A stretch of DNA of 34,918 nt. Origin: an uncultured Eubacteriales bacterium. Lineage in GTDB: Bacteria; Bacillota; Clostridia; Christensenellales; Aristaeellaceae. Below are positions 22,642 through 29,480 of the stretch, piece after piece. Each line of letters starts with the position of its first letter. Positions within the stretch are counted from its first letter, which is position 1. A model generated the notes under the pieces. That model did no database searches, was not told the origin of the DNA, and saw nothing but the letters and a program-made list of their open reading frames with translations. The position numbers were made by a program, and so were the translations under genes. The stretch spans positions 1 through 34,918 of the forward strand of contig CADARO010000019.1 in assembly GCA_902790345.1 (NCBI GenBank), read 5' to 3'.

Positions 22642-23771
22642 TACTTGTCCCAGGGCAGCTTGATGCGGGAGATGTCGCCGTGCATGGGCGGGAGCATATC
22701 CGGCACAACCAGCGCGCCGCCGTTCTCATAGGACTTGATGGCGGCGAAGGTGTATTCCAGGGTGGCGAGGGCATCCCGTCCCGACGCGCGGATGTACTCG
22801 TAGGGCACCTTGTTGGTCACGTCCTCCAGGAAGGCGTTGATGCGGCGGGGGAAGGTGGCGCTGAAGCTGCTCACGCCGTAGTCGGTGGTGACCGGCTCGG
22901 GGGTGGCCTGGTTCATGGTGCCTCGGCTGGTGTCGAACTCCTTGGGATCCCAGATATGCAGCTTCTCCACGCAGTTCTCGATGGCGAAGGTGCTCTTGGC
23001 GCCGCAGTGCTCATAGCTCCACCAGCCGCCGTAGCCGAACATGGCGTCGCCCCGCTGGGTGATGAGGTAGCCCACGCCGCCGTTGGCGAACTTCACGTGG
23101 ATGGAGTTGATGGACAGCATGGCGTCCTCGGCGGTGCGGCGCACGCCGGGCTTGTCCAGGAAGGCCTGGATGGCGATGATGTCGCCGCAGAAGTAGCGCA
23201 TCACGGAGAAGGGATGGGCGCAGAAGGCCTTCAGATGGGAGTAGGGCATCTGCCACTGCTGGGGCATCATCTTGCTGTAGGCGTCCTGGGTGCCGTTGAA
23301 GCCCACCTTGTGGATGCAGTAGATCAGCTCGCCCACTTTGCCCTCCAGCTGGCGCTTCTTGGCGTCGTCGGCGGGCTGGGTGAAGTAGTGGTTCAGGTCG
23401 CAGCCCAGATACAGCTTGTTCTTCGCGGCGTAGTCCACCAGCTCCCGGGCGTCCCGGATGTCGGCGCAGATGGGCTTCTCCACCAGCACGGCCTTCTTGT
23501 AGCTCAGGGCCAGCATGGCCGGCTCGAAGTGCATGGAGCCGTTTTCGTAGCCGGAGGTGGTGATGGACACCACGTCGATTTCCGGCATGGCCTTGAGCAT
23601 TTCCTCTTCGTCATAGAACGCGCGGCAGCCGTACTTGGCGGCGGCCTCGTCCGCCTTTTCCTTCACCAGGTCGCACACGGCGACCAGCTCGGCCAGGGGG
23701 TTCTCCTTGTAGCAGGTGGCGTGGGTGTTGCCGATGCCGCCCATACCGACGACGGCGCATTTGAGTGCCAT
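22641..23771 (-). CDS. Gfo/Idh/MocA-family oxidoreductase
   Basis: A 376-residue NAD(P)-dependent sugar dehydrogenase-type protein. VVGMGGIGNTH is the Rossmann dinucleotide loop, EKPI near residue 107 contains the catalytic lysine region, and DLNHYFTQPA starts the C-terminal alpha/beta domain. The substrate is unknown. ATG 23771 follows AAGGAGG with good spacing; the longer in-frame start at 23813 overlaps the upstream gene's end. It lies between the UroD-like gene (38 nt) and the Cys-type sulfatase (1-nt overlap), so it acts in the same pathway. It is a distant paralogue of the oxidoreductase at 25770-26783. Confidence 0.9.
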   Translation of the reverse strand: MALKCAVVGMGGIGNTHATCYKENPLAELVAVCDLVKEKADEAAAKYGCRAFYDEEEMLKAMPEIDVVSITTSGYENGSMHFEPAMLALSYKKAVLVEKPICADIRDARELVDYAAKNKLYLGCDLNHYFTQPADDAKKRQLEGKVGELIYCIHKVGFNGTQDAYSKMMPQQWQMPYSHLKAFCAHPFSVMRYFCGDIIAIQAFLDKPGVRRTAEDAMLSINSIHVKFANGGVGYLITQRGDAMFGYGGWWSYEHCGAKSTFAIENCVEKLHIWDPKEFDTSRGTMNQATPEPVTTDYGVSSFSATFPRRINAFLEDVTNKVPYEYIRASGRDALATLEYTFAAIKSYENGGALVVPDMLPPMHGDISRIKLPWDK

Positions 23772-23809
23772 GTTGTTTTCCTCCTTGCGTTGTTGTGGTG
23801 GATTGGTTG

Positions 23810-24874
23810 TCACTTGCAGTAGTCCGCGCAGGCCCGGATGTAGGCGACCACGTTCTCAACGGGCACCTCGGGCTCCAGAAGATGGGTGGGGCAGACGAAC
23901 AGCCCGCCCCGCGCCCCGGCGATATCCAGGTTTTCAAACACCGCCCGGCGCACGTCCTCCGGCGTGCCGAAGGGCATCACGCTCTGGGTGCCGATGGTGC
24001 CGTGGAAGGAGAGCCGGTCGCCGTATTGGTCGTGGAGCGCGCGAAAATCCATGCATTCCGGCTGCACCGGGTTCAGCACGTCGATGCCGGCTTCGATGAG
24101 CTGGGGAATCAGCTCCGTCACCCGGCCGCAGGAATGATAGAAGACGATGATATCCGGATTGACGGCCCGGGCGGCGTCGATCACCCGCCTGAGCCGGGGC
24201 TTCAGCCACTCGTCGTAGAGGCTCTCGCTCATCATGATGGTGTGCTGCATGCCGATGTCGTCGCCCAGGAACAGGCCGTCCGCCCCGGCTTTGGCGAAGC
24301 TCACCGCCCGCTGAACGGACAGCTCCGTCACCCGGTCCAGCAGGACCGTGGCCATGTCGTCGCCGGCCATCATGTCACACATCAGGTTTTCCATGCCCCG
24401 CATGTACCAGGCGGTCTCCCAGATGGTGCACTGCATGTCGCCGATGGCGGGCCGGCCCTCGGCGTGCAGCGCGTCGGCCTCGTCCTTCTGCCGGGCCAGA
24501 CCCGCCGGGTCGAAGGCGGGCAGGGGATAGGCCTCGATCTGCTCCACCGAGTCGAAATCCTCCATGGGGTGGTGCATGTAGGTCATGTGATAGGCGTATT
24601 GGGAGCCGGGCTCATGGGCCACGCCCCAGCCGTCGATCCGGGTGCCGGGCCTGAAGGATTTGCCGGCGTAGTAGTTTTTGAGGAACACCTCGTCGTCGGC
24701 CCGCTTCATGGGCAGATCGGTGAGGTGGCCTTCGCCGGGGGGAATGACCAGCTCGTGCTCCCGCCGCCAGGCGTCGAAGCGGGCCTGCAGGCTGGGGCAC
24801 ATGGGAAAGCGCACGGGCATGGATTCATAGCCCCCGCGGCGGGCGATGGAGATGTAGTTCTCGCGGCAGTTCAT
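23810..24874 (-). CDS. Uroporphyrinogen decarboxylase/MtaA-like protein with zinc-type His-x-Cys...Cys
   Basis: A 354-residue UROD-superfamily TIM-barrel protein. It is not HemE: YHSCGR (His247, Cys249) and GGLFVCPTH (Cys328) match the His-x-Cys...Cys zinc ligands of MtaA/CmuA-type methylcobamide methyltransferases rather than true decarboxylases. GTIGTQSVMPFGTPEDVRR is typical of the family. A methyl-transfer role on a methylated sugar is an inference; no corrinoid protein lies nearby. Related proteins of unknown function often sit beside Gfo/Idh dehydrogenases and sugar isomerases, as here. The ATG at 24874 is chosen; an in-frame GTG at 24883 lies closer to the AGAGG ribosome binding site and is an alternative. 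It follows araC by 26 nt. Confidence 0.85.
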   Translation of the reverse strand: MNCRENYISIARRGGYESMPVRFPMCPSLQARFDAWRREHELVIPPGEGHLTDLPMKRADDEVFLKNYYAGKSFRPGTRIDGWGVAHEPGSQYAYHMTYMHHPMEDFDSVEQIEAYPLPAFDPAGLARQKDEADALHAEGRPAIGDMQCTIWETAWYMRGMENLMCDMMAGDDMATVLLDRVTELSVQRAVSFAKAGADGLFLGDDIGMQHTIMMSESLYDEWLKPRLRRVIDAARAVNPDIIVFYHSCGRVTELIPQLIEAGIDVLNPVQPECMDFRALHDQYGDRLSFHGTIGTQSVMPFGTPEDVRRAVFENLDIAGARGGLFVCPTHLLEPEVPVENVVAYIRACADYCK

Positions 24875-24900
24875 GGCGAACACCTGGCCTCTGCGTTTAC

Positions 24901-25755
24901 TCAGTCGTTCTGCGAGCGGTACTGGGAGGGCGTGATGCCCATTTCCCGCTTGAATTCCCGGGAGAAGTGGCACAGGCTGCGAAAGCCCACCTGTTTGGCC
25001 ACGTCGCCCACGGGGCTGCCCGCCTGCAGGAGCTCCATGGAGCGGGCGAAGCGGTAGCGCCTCAGGTATTCCTGGGCCGCGATGCCGATCACCCGGCGGA
25101 ACTGGCGGGACAGGTAGTCGCCGGAGACCCCCACCTGGGCGGCGATGCCGTGCACGGTGAGGTCGCAGTCGTCGAAGTGAGCGTCGATGTAGGAGAGGGC
25201 CTGGGCCACGTAGGCTGAATAGGCGCCGCTCTCCGGCTCGCTGCCCACGTGGCTCTGATACGCCCGGGCATACTCCACCAGCAGGCAGTTGAGCAGGCTC
25301 CTGAGGCGGATGCGCCACAGGGGCGGGCGCGACTCACATTCCTCGTGCATCCAGGAAATGAGGCGCAGAAACGCCTTGCGTTCGCTGAGGGTGAGGTGCA
25401 GCCGGGGCGTGCCAAGGCCCGGGTCCGGGCTGAACAGCCGGTCCAGCCCGGGCATTTGGCGCAGCTCCTCCAGATTGTCCTTCACGGCGTCCAGGCCGAA
25501 CACGCAGTTGTAGATGCGGGTGACGCGGTTGCCGCTGTACTTGTGGCTCACCCAGGGCTTGAGGATGAAGATATCCCCCTCCATGAGCAGCGTCACCGAG
25601 CCGCCGGAATCGTGCAGACAGAAGCCCTCCGTCACGTAGACCAGCTCGTAGAAGTCGTGGTCGTGCCGCTCGCCCGTGGTGTGATAGGTGGCCATGACCC
25701 GCACGGCCGGCTCGCCCGGCGCGATCAGCGAATCCAGATGCAGCGTGTTGGACAT
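24901..25755 (-). CDS. AraC-family transcriptional regulator with cupin sensor
   Basis: A 284-residue regulator. The N-terminal cupin (about 1-130) contains ERHDHDFYELVYVTEG, the usual ligand-binding region of sugar-responsive AraC proteins. The C-terminal 100 residues hold two helix-turn-helix motifs (VHGIAAQVGVSGDYLSRQF and VGDVAKQVGFRSLCHFSREFKREMGITPSQYR). ATG 25755 follows AGGAG; the longer in-frame extension only shadows the upstream gene. It sits in the middle of the accessory operon, 14 nt after one dehydrogenase and 26 nt before the UroD-like gene, so it probably controls the locus in response to its sugar and is itself induced with it. Confidence 0.92.
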   Translation of the reverse strand: MSNTLHLDSLIAPGEPAVRVMATYHTTGERHDHDFYELVYVTEGFCLHDSGGSVTLLMEGDIFILKPWVSHKYSGNRVTRIYNCVFGLDAVKDNLEELRQMPGLDRLFSPDPGLGTPRLHLTLSERKAFLRLISWMHEECESRPPLWRIRLRSLLNCLLVEYARAYQSHVGSEPESGAYSAYVAQALSYIDAHFDDCDLTVHGIAAQVGVSGDYLSRQFRRVIGIAAQEYLRRYRFARSMELLQAGSPVGDVAKQVGFRSLCHFSREFKREMGITPSQYRSQND

Positions 25756-25769
25756 AGATTTCTCCTGGC

Positions 25770-26783
25770 TTATTTCTTGGGGAACATTTCGTCCAGATAG
25801 ACGACGCGCCCCGTGTCGAGGGATTCGATGGCGGCGTGGATCACCTGCTGCGCCTTGAGACCCTGCAGGCCGCTGCCGTCGATGTCTTCCGGCTTCACGC
25901 CGGCGTCCACCTGCCGCACGAAGCAGCGGATGCGCTCGCGGAAGGTGTCGTCGAAGCCCGCGTAGCCGCCGAAGACGGGGTTGGTGTACACCCGCTTCTC
26001 CGGGTTGCCGGCGGGATACAGCGTGGCCTCGCGCCACATGTCCTCAAACACCAGCCGGCCCTTCAGGCCCGCCACCTCGCAGCGCTCCATGGGATGACCC
26101 CGGGCGATGTCGTAGCTGGAGGTGAGGTGACCCACCGCGCCGCACTTGAACTTCATGTTGATGCTGGCGGTGGACCAGATGGTGCGGCCGGGAGACTTCA
26201 TGGCGAAGCACTGCACGGCCTCCACGTCGCCCATGAAATAGCGGATGATCTCGCAGGAATGGGGATTCAGCGCCTTTAGGTGATAGTAGGGCGACTCGAA
26301 ATCCTGGGGCTTGCCGATCCACAGCGCCATGTTGCAGAAAAGCAGGTCGCCGATGAGGCCCTCCTCCTGCCATTTCTTGGCGGCCCGGGCGGCGGGGGTG
26401 AAGCGGTGGTTGAAGTCGATGGCGAAGCAGCGGTTCAGCGCCGCGGCGGTGTCCACCATCTTCTGGCCGTTCTCGATCAGGTTGCTGATGGGCTTCTCGC
26501 ACAGCACGTGGCAGCCCGCCTCCAGCGCCTGGATGGTGGGCAGATAGTGGTCGGAGGAGTATTCATAGCCGCCGGTGGCCACGGAGACCAGGTCGGGCTT
26601 CAGCTCTTTCAGCATGGTGGGGGCGTCCAGCCAGTAGGGAACGCCCAGCTTCTTCGAGGCCGCGACGGCGCGCTCCTCGTTGATGTCGCACACGCCCACC
26701 AGATCCACCAGCTCGTCCTCCTGATAGATGCGGGCGTGCAGATTGCCGATGTGTCCAAGGCCGATGACACAGACTCTGAGCAT
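25770..26783 (-). CDS. Gfo/Idh/MocA-family oxidoreductase
   Basis: A 337-residue dehydrogenase of the Gfo/Idh/MocA family. VIGLGHIGNLHARIY is the dinucleotide-binding loop, EKPI (near residue 98) the catalytic-lysine motif and DFNHRFTPAARA the start of the C-terminal domain. Residue HLTSSYD and the following stretch line the substrate pocket in relatives. ATG 26783 follows GGAGG (TATGGAGGTATAAG); the longer in-frame start at 26828 would run through the heptamer repeat array and add a non-conserved N-terminus. Two paralogous dehydrogenases in one operon suggest an oxidation-reduction sequence on one sugar, as in epimerising pathways (inference). Confidence 0.9.
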   Translation of the reverse strand: MLRVCVIGLGHIGNLHARIYQEDELVDLVGVCDINEERAVAASKKLGVPYWLDAPTMLKELKPDLVSVATGGYEYSSDHYLPTIQALEAGCHVLCEKPISNLIENGQKMVDTAAALNRCFAIDFNHRFTPAARAAKKWQEEGLIGDLLFCNMALWIGKPQDFESPYYHLKALNPHSCEIIRYFMGDVEAVQCFAMKSPGRTIWSTASINMKFKCGAVGHLTSSYDIARGHPMERCEVAGLKGRLVFEDMWREATLYPAGNPEKRVYTNPVFGGYAGFDDTFRERIRCFVRQVDAGVKPEDIDGSGLQGLKAQQVIHAAIESLDTGRVVYLDEMFPKK

Positions 26784-26798
26784 CTTATACCTCCATAC

Positions 26799-26872
26799 AA
26801 TTCGCAATTGGCAATTCGCAATGCGCAATTATGGGGAACGGTCTCCCAACTGCGCATTGCGCATTGCGAATT
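26799..26872. repeat. Inverted heptamer arrays forming a long hairpin
   Basis: The left array has units AATTCGC, AATTGGC, AATTCGC and AATGCGC (26799-26826). The right array reads TGCGCATTGCGCATTGCGAATT (26851-26872). A 15-bp perfect arm (26813-26827 with 26858-26872) encloses a GGGGA...TCTCCC loop. The right arm's final AATT overlaps the stop codon (TAA, 26873-26871) of the sulfatase-like gene. It could attenuate transcription within the operon. Confidence 0.75.
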
Positions 26873-28241
26873 ATTTCTTCTGCTGCAGCTTCACCGCGTC
26901 CGCGATGCCGCCGATGTACTTGCTGTCGTAGGCCTCCTGAGAGGACTTGAAGGGCCGGTCGTTCATCAGGAAGTTGGTGTAGATGGGGGCGGGCCGGCCC
27001 GTCTCCTTCTCCCGCTTGGCGATGAAATTGTACATGCGGGTCTTGAGGGCCTCCACCACCTCGGGGTTCTCCGCGGCCACGTTGTGGTTCTCCTCCGGGT
27101 CCTTGATGAGGTTGTACAGCTCGATCTCGGGCTTGAAGTGGAAGTCCGGCTCCAGCGCCACGATGAGCTTCCATTCCGGGGTGCGCCAACCGTGCTTGCG
27201 CATCCAGGTGCACTCGGTGATGTAGAACTCCGGCTCCGGCTCGCGATACTCGCCCCGCACCAGCGGCATGAGGCTGCGGCCCTCCATGGGCAGGTTGTTC
27301 TCGATGCCCATGAGCTCCAGCAGGGTGGGGGTCACGTCCTTCAGCTGGCAGATGTCGGCATAGCGCTTGCCCTCGGGCAGGTGGCCCTTCCAGCGGATGA
27401 TGAGGGGCACCACCAGCGTGCACTCGTACATGCCGTGATGGTCGAAGTAGCAGTCGTGATCGTACAGCGTCTCGCCGTGGTCGGAGACGAAGATGACGAT
27501 GGTGTCCTCCTCCAGGTTCAGGTCGTGCAGCTTGGTGAGGATCTGCTGGATGCAGCTGTCCATGTAGGCCACCGCGCTGTCGTACTGGGCGATGACATAG
27601 TCCGGATTGGTGCAGCCTTCCGGCACCCAGCTCCTGATGTAGTCGCCGAAGGGCTTGAAGTCGTACACCTTCTGCATGCGCTTGTCATTGGGATCAAAGG
27701 CGTCGCCCTGGAAGAACATGTTGTCGAAGGGGGCGGGGGCCAGGTAGGGCGAGTGGGGATCCATGTGGCGCAGGAACAGCATGAAGGGCTTGTCTTCCTT
27801 GGCCAGCCGCTCCAGTTCGGGAATCGCCACGTCGTTCAGATTCTCCGCCTTGTGGGCGCGGCCGTCGTCGTGGTCCGGGCCCCAGCCGGCGAAGGAGAGG
27901 TAGGTGTCGTAGCCCCGGCCGCCGGCGTTGCCCTGGAAGCCCACGCAGGTGGTGTTGTAGCCGTTGTCCCGCAGGATCTCCGCCAGCACCGGCACGCCGT
28001 CGATGATGGCCTTCTGGGAGAGCGCCACCACATCCGTGCCGAAGCAGTCCCGGCCGGTCATCATGTTGGAATAGCCGGGGGTGGTGGGGATGTGGGCGGA
28101 GAAGCAGTTGTCGAAGGTGATGCCGCCCTCGGCGTACTTGCTGATATGGGGCGTGGTCAGCCGCCCGTAGCCGTAGTGGCTCATGTGGTTGCGGCGCAGG
28201 CTGTCAATGCCGAAGAACAAAAGATTCGGTTTCTTGGCCAT
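26871..28241 (-). CDS. Sulfatase-superfamily hydrolase with Thr in the nucleophile position
   Basis: A 456-residue alkaline-phosphatase-superfamily protein. Metal-binding FGIDSLRRNHMSHYGY and VSDHGETLYDHD are intact. The signature that should read C/S-x-P-x-R-x4-TG reads T-T-P-G-Y-S-N-M-M-T-G-R (Thr53 to Arg64). Thr53 replaces the formylglycine precursor and Tyr57 the conserved Arg. It therefore cannot be a classical formylglycine sulfatase. An unmodified-Thr phosphodiesterase or phosphatase-like enzyme, or a transferase, is more likely. ATG 28241 follows GGGGGA; an in-frame TTG at 28247 is less likely. No signal peptide. It shares the operon with a true Cys-type sulfatase. Confidence 0.85.
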   Translation of the reverse strand: MAKKPNLLFFGIDSLRRNHMSHYGYGRLTTPHISKYAEGGITFDNCFSAHIPTTPGYSNMMTGRDCFGTDVVALSQKAIIDGVPVLAEILRDNGYNTTCVGFQGNAGGRGYDTYLSFAGWGPDHDDGRAHKAENLNDVAIPELERLAKEDKPFMLFLRHMDPHSPYLAPAPFDNMFFQGDAFDPNDKRMQKVYDFKPFGDYIRSWVPEGCTNPDYVIAQYDSAVAYMDSCIQQILTKLHDLNLEEDTIVIFVSDHGETLYDHDCYFDHHGMYECTLVVPLIIRWKGHLPEGKRYADICQLKDVTPTLLELMGIENNLPMEGRSLMPLVRGEYREPEPEFYITECTWMRKHGWRTPEWKLIVALEPDFHFKPEIELYNLIKDPEENHNVAAENPEVVEALKTRMYNFIAKREKETGRPAPIYTNFLMNDRPFKSSQEAYDSKYIGGIADAVKLQQKK

Positions 28242-28264
28242 GTTCAAATTCCCCCTGTCATTAT

Positions 28265-28375
28265 TGCCTCCCCTGAAAGGGGAGGTGCCGAGTGAAGCGA
28301 GGCGGAAGGGTCGGAATCAAGTAGCACCTGACCCCTCAGTCCGCTTCGCGGACAGCTCCCCTTTCAGGGGAGCCT
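28265..28375. repeat. MITE-like inverted-repeat element
   Basis: GCCTCCCCTGAAAGGGGAG (from 28266) and its inverse CTCCCCTTTCAGGGGAGCC... (28356-28374) face each other as terminal inverted repeats. Each arm is itself a hairpin. Between them is a third hairpin, GTCCGC TTC GCGGAC (28340-28354). No open reading frame is present. Similar elements are, as I recall, widespread in gut Firmicutes. It separates the isomerase and sulfatase-like genes and may work as a partial terminator. Confidence 0.65.
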
Positions 28376-28381
28376 TTTGGT

Positions 28382-29176
28382 TTATCGGTTTCCCAGCATT
28401 TTCAGAATGGCGTTCATGTAGCCGAAGCTCTCGCTGGCGATGGCCTGGGCGGCCTGCATGGTGAGCTCGGGGCCGATGACCTCCAGGCACACCGGGCCCT
28501 CGTAGCCCGCGTCCACCAGCGCCTTGAAGTAGCCGTACAGGTTGATCTCGCCCCGGCCGCAGGCCTGATCGGCGGGCGCGCCCGGCGCGGGACCGGGGCC
28601 CTTGCAGTCGCGGATGTGCACGTGGCCCATGCGGGACACCACCTGCGCCAGGGCCTCCTCGGGCTTCTCGCCCGCCCGGTGGATGTGGCTGGGGTCCATG
28701 TCGATGCCGAAGGAATCCAGCTGGATGGCCTCCATGGCCCGCTTGGTGGTGGGTGTGTCGTGGATGGCGCAGCCCACATGAGCCTTACAGCACAGCTTCA
28801 CGCCGTATTCCGCGGCCAGCTTCGCCCGGGCGGTGAGGGTCTCGATGGACTTCACCACGTCCTCCTCCACGTCCATCTTGCCGCCGGGGCCCACGTTCAC
28901 CACCGGGATGCCCAGGTACTGGGCGGCCTTGAAGGCCTTGGTGAGGCGATCCTCATCCAGCGACGCCACCTCCATGGACAGGAGCTCAACGCCCGCCTCC
29001 TTCGCGGCGGCCTTCACCAGCGGCGCCTGGGTCTCCCAGGCGTCCAGCACCAGGTGCTCGCACATGCCCTGAATGGCGGACAGCTCCACGCCGTCGTAGC
29101 CCGCGGCCTTGATGGCCTTCATGGCGTTCTTCACGCCGGTGCCCTTGAAAAGAACGGTATTCACGCCCAGTTTCAT
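28382..29176 (-). CDS. Sugar phosphate isomerase/epimerase (xylose isomerase-like TIM barrel)
   Basis: A 264-residue AP-endonuclease-2/xylose-isomerase-like TIM-barrel protein, the usual isomerase or epimerase partner of Gfo/Idh dehydrogenases. Glu in SMEVASLDE, His in CKAHVG, the FGIDMDPSHIHRAG stretch, the HVHIRDCKG stretch and the terminal CLEVIGPE give the His/Asp/Glu metal-binding set of the fold. The substrate is unknown. ATG 29176 follows GGGGAGG with a 10-nt gap; an earlier in-frame ATG at 29185 is too close to that site. It is the first gene of the accessory operon, directly after the promoter at 29244-29272. Confidence 0.88.
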   Translation of the reverse strand: MKLGVNTVLFKGTGVKNAMKAIKAAGYDGVELSAIQGMCEHLVLDAWETQAPLVKAAAKEAGVELLSMEVASLDEDRLTKAFKAAQYLGIPVVNVGPGGKMDVEEDVVKSIETLTARAKLAAEYGVKLCCKAHVGCAIHDTPTTKRAMEAIQLDSFGIDMDPSHIHRAGEKPEEALAQVVSRMGHVHIRDCKGPGPAPGAPADQACGRGEINLYGYFKALVDAGYEGPVCLEVIGPELTMQAAQAIASESFGYMNAILKMLGNR

Positions 29177-29243
29177 AAGATGCATTCCTCCCCGTGCGTT
29201 GTATTTTTGTGCCTTCGTCGCCCTTCCGGGCAGTTCTGGCTTC

Positions 29244-29272
29244 ATTATACAACCCATAACACGAATCCGCAA
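29244..29272 (-). promoter_or_regulatory. Promoter of the accessory catabolic operon
   Basis: On the minus strand TTGCGG (29267-29272) and a perfect TATAAT (29244-29249) are 17 nt apart, about 70 nt before the isomerase start. No other equally good promoter is visible further down the operon. The rest of the 302-nt gap holds the eda terminator and a heptamer array; I see no gene. Confidence 0.7.
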
Positions 29273-29400
29273 TCAGTTTTTACATTTCCGTTCAGATCGA
29301 GGACGGATTCAGACAAATGACGGGCATATTCCACCAATTCCCGCGCCTTTTGACAGAACGGAATTATTCTAGTAATGTAATCTCCCGATTGCCGTCCGGG

Positions 29401-29430
29401 AAAGAAAAAGGACCTCCGCGAAGGAGGTCC
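29401..29430 (-). terminator. Rho-independent terminator of eda
   Basis: Perfect 8-bp stem GGACCTCC/GGAGGTCC (29410-29417 with 29423-29430) with a 5-nt loop. On the minus strand it is followed by TTTTTCTTT (29409-29401). It ends transcription coming leftward from eda. Confidence 0.88.
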
Positions 29431-29448
29431 GAAATGTTCAGTCCCTAT

Positions 29449-29480
29449 AATTGCGCATTGCGCATTGCGAATTGCCAATT
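29449..29480. repeat. Heptamer array at the eda stop codon
   Basis: Units ATTGCGC, ATTGCGC, ATTGCGA and ATTGCCA, then ATT. The array matches the right arm of the one at 26851-26872 almost base for base, and its last two bases fall within the eda TAA (29481-29479). Confidence 0.75.

Noticed and set aside
23810..24874. UroD-like gene as heme biosynthesis hemE
   Set aside because: It has the His-x-Cys...Cys zinc triad, a sugar-catabolic context and no other heme genes nearby.
26799..26872. Heptamer arrays read as a CRISPR array
   Set aside because: Units are contiguous 7-mers without spacers, and no cas genes are present.
26280..28295. 671-codon plus-strand open frame opposite the sulfatase-like gene
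   Set aside because: Shadow of two real minus-strand genes and crosses the heptamer repeats; no start signals.
29350..29378. Promoter-like TTGACA-17-TAATGT on the plus strand in the gap before eda's terminator
   Set aside because: The -10 matches poorly, and nothing that looks like a gene or structured RNA follows before the convergent eda gene.
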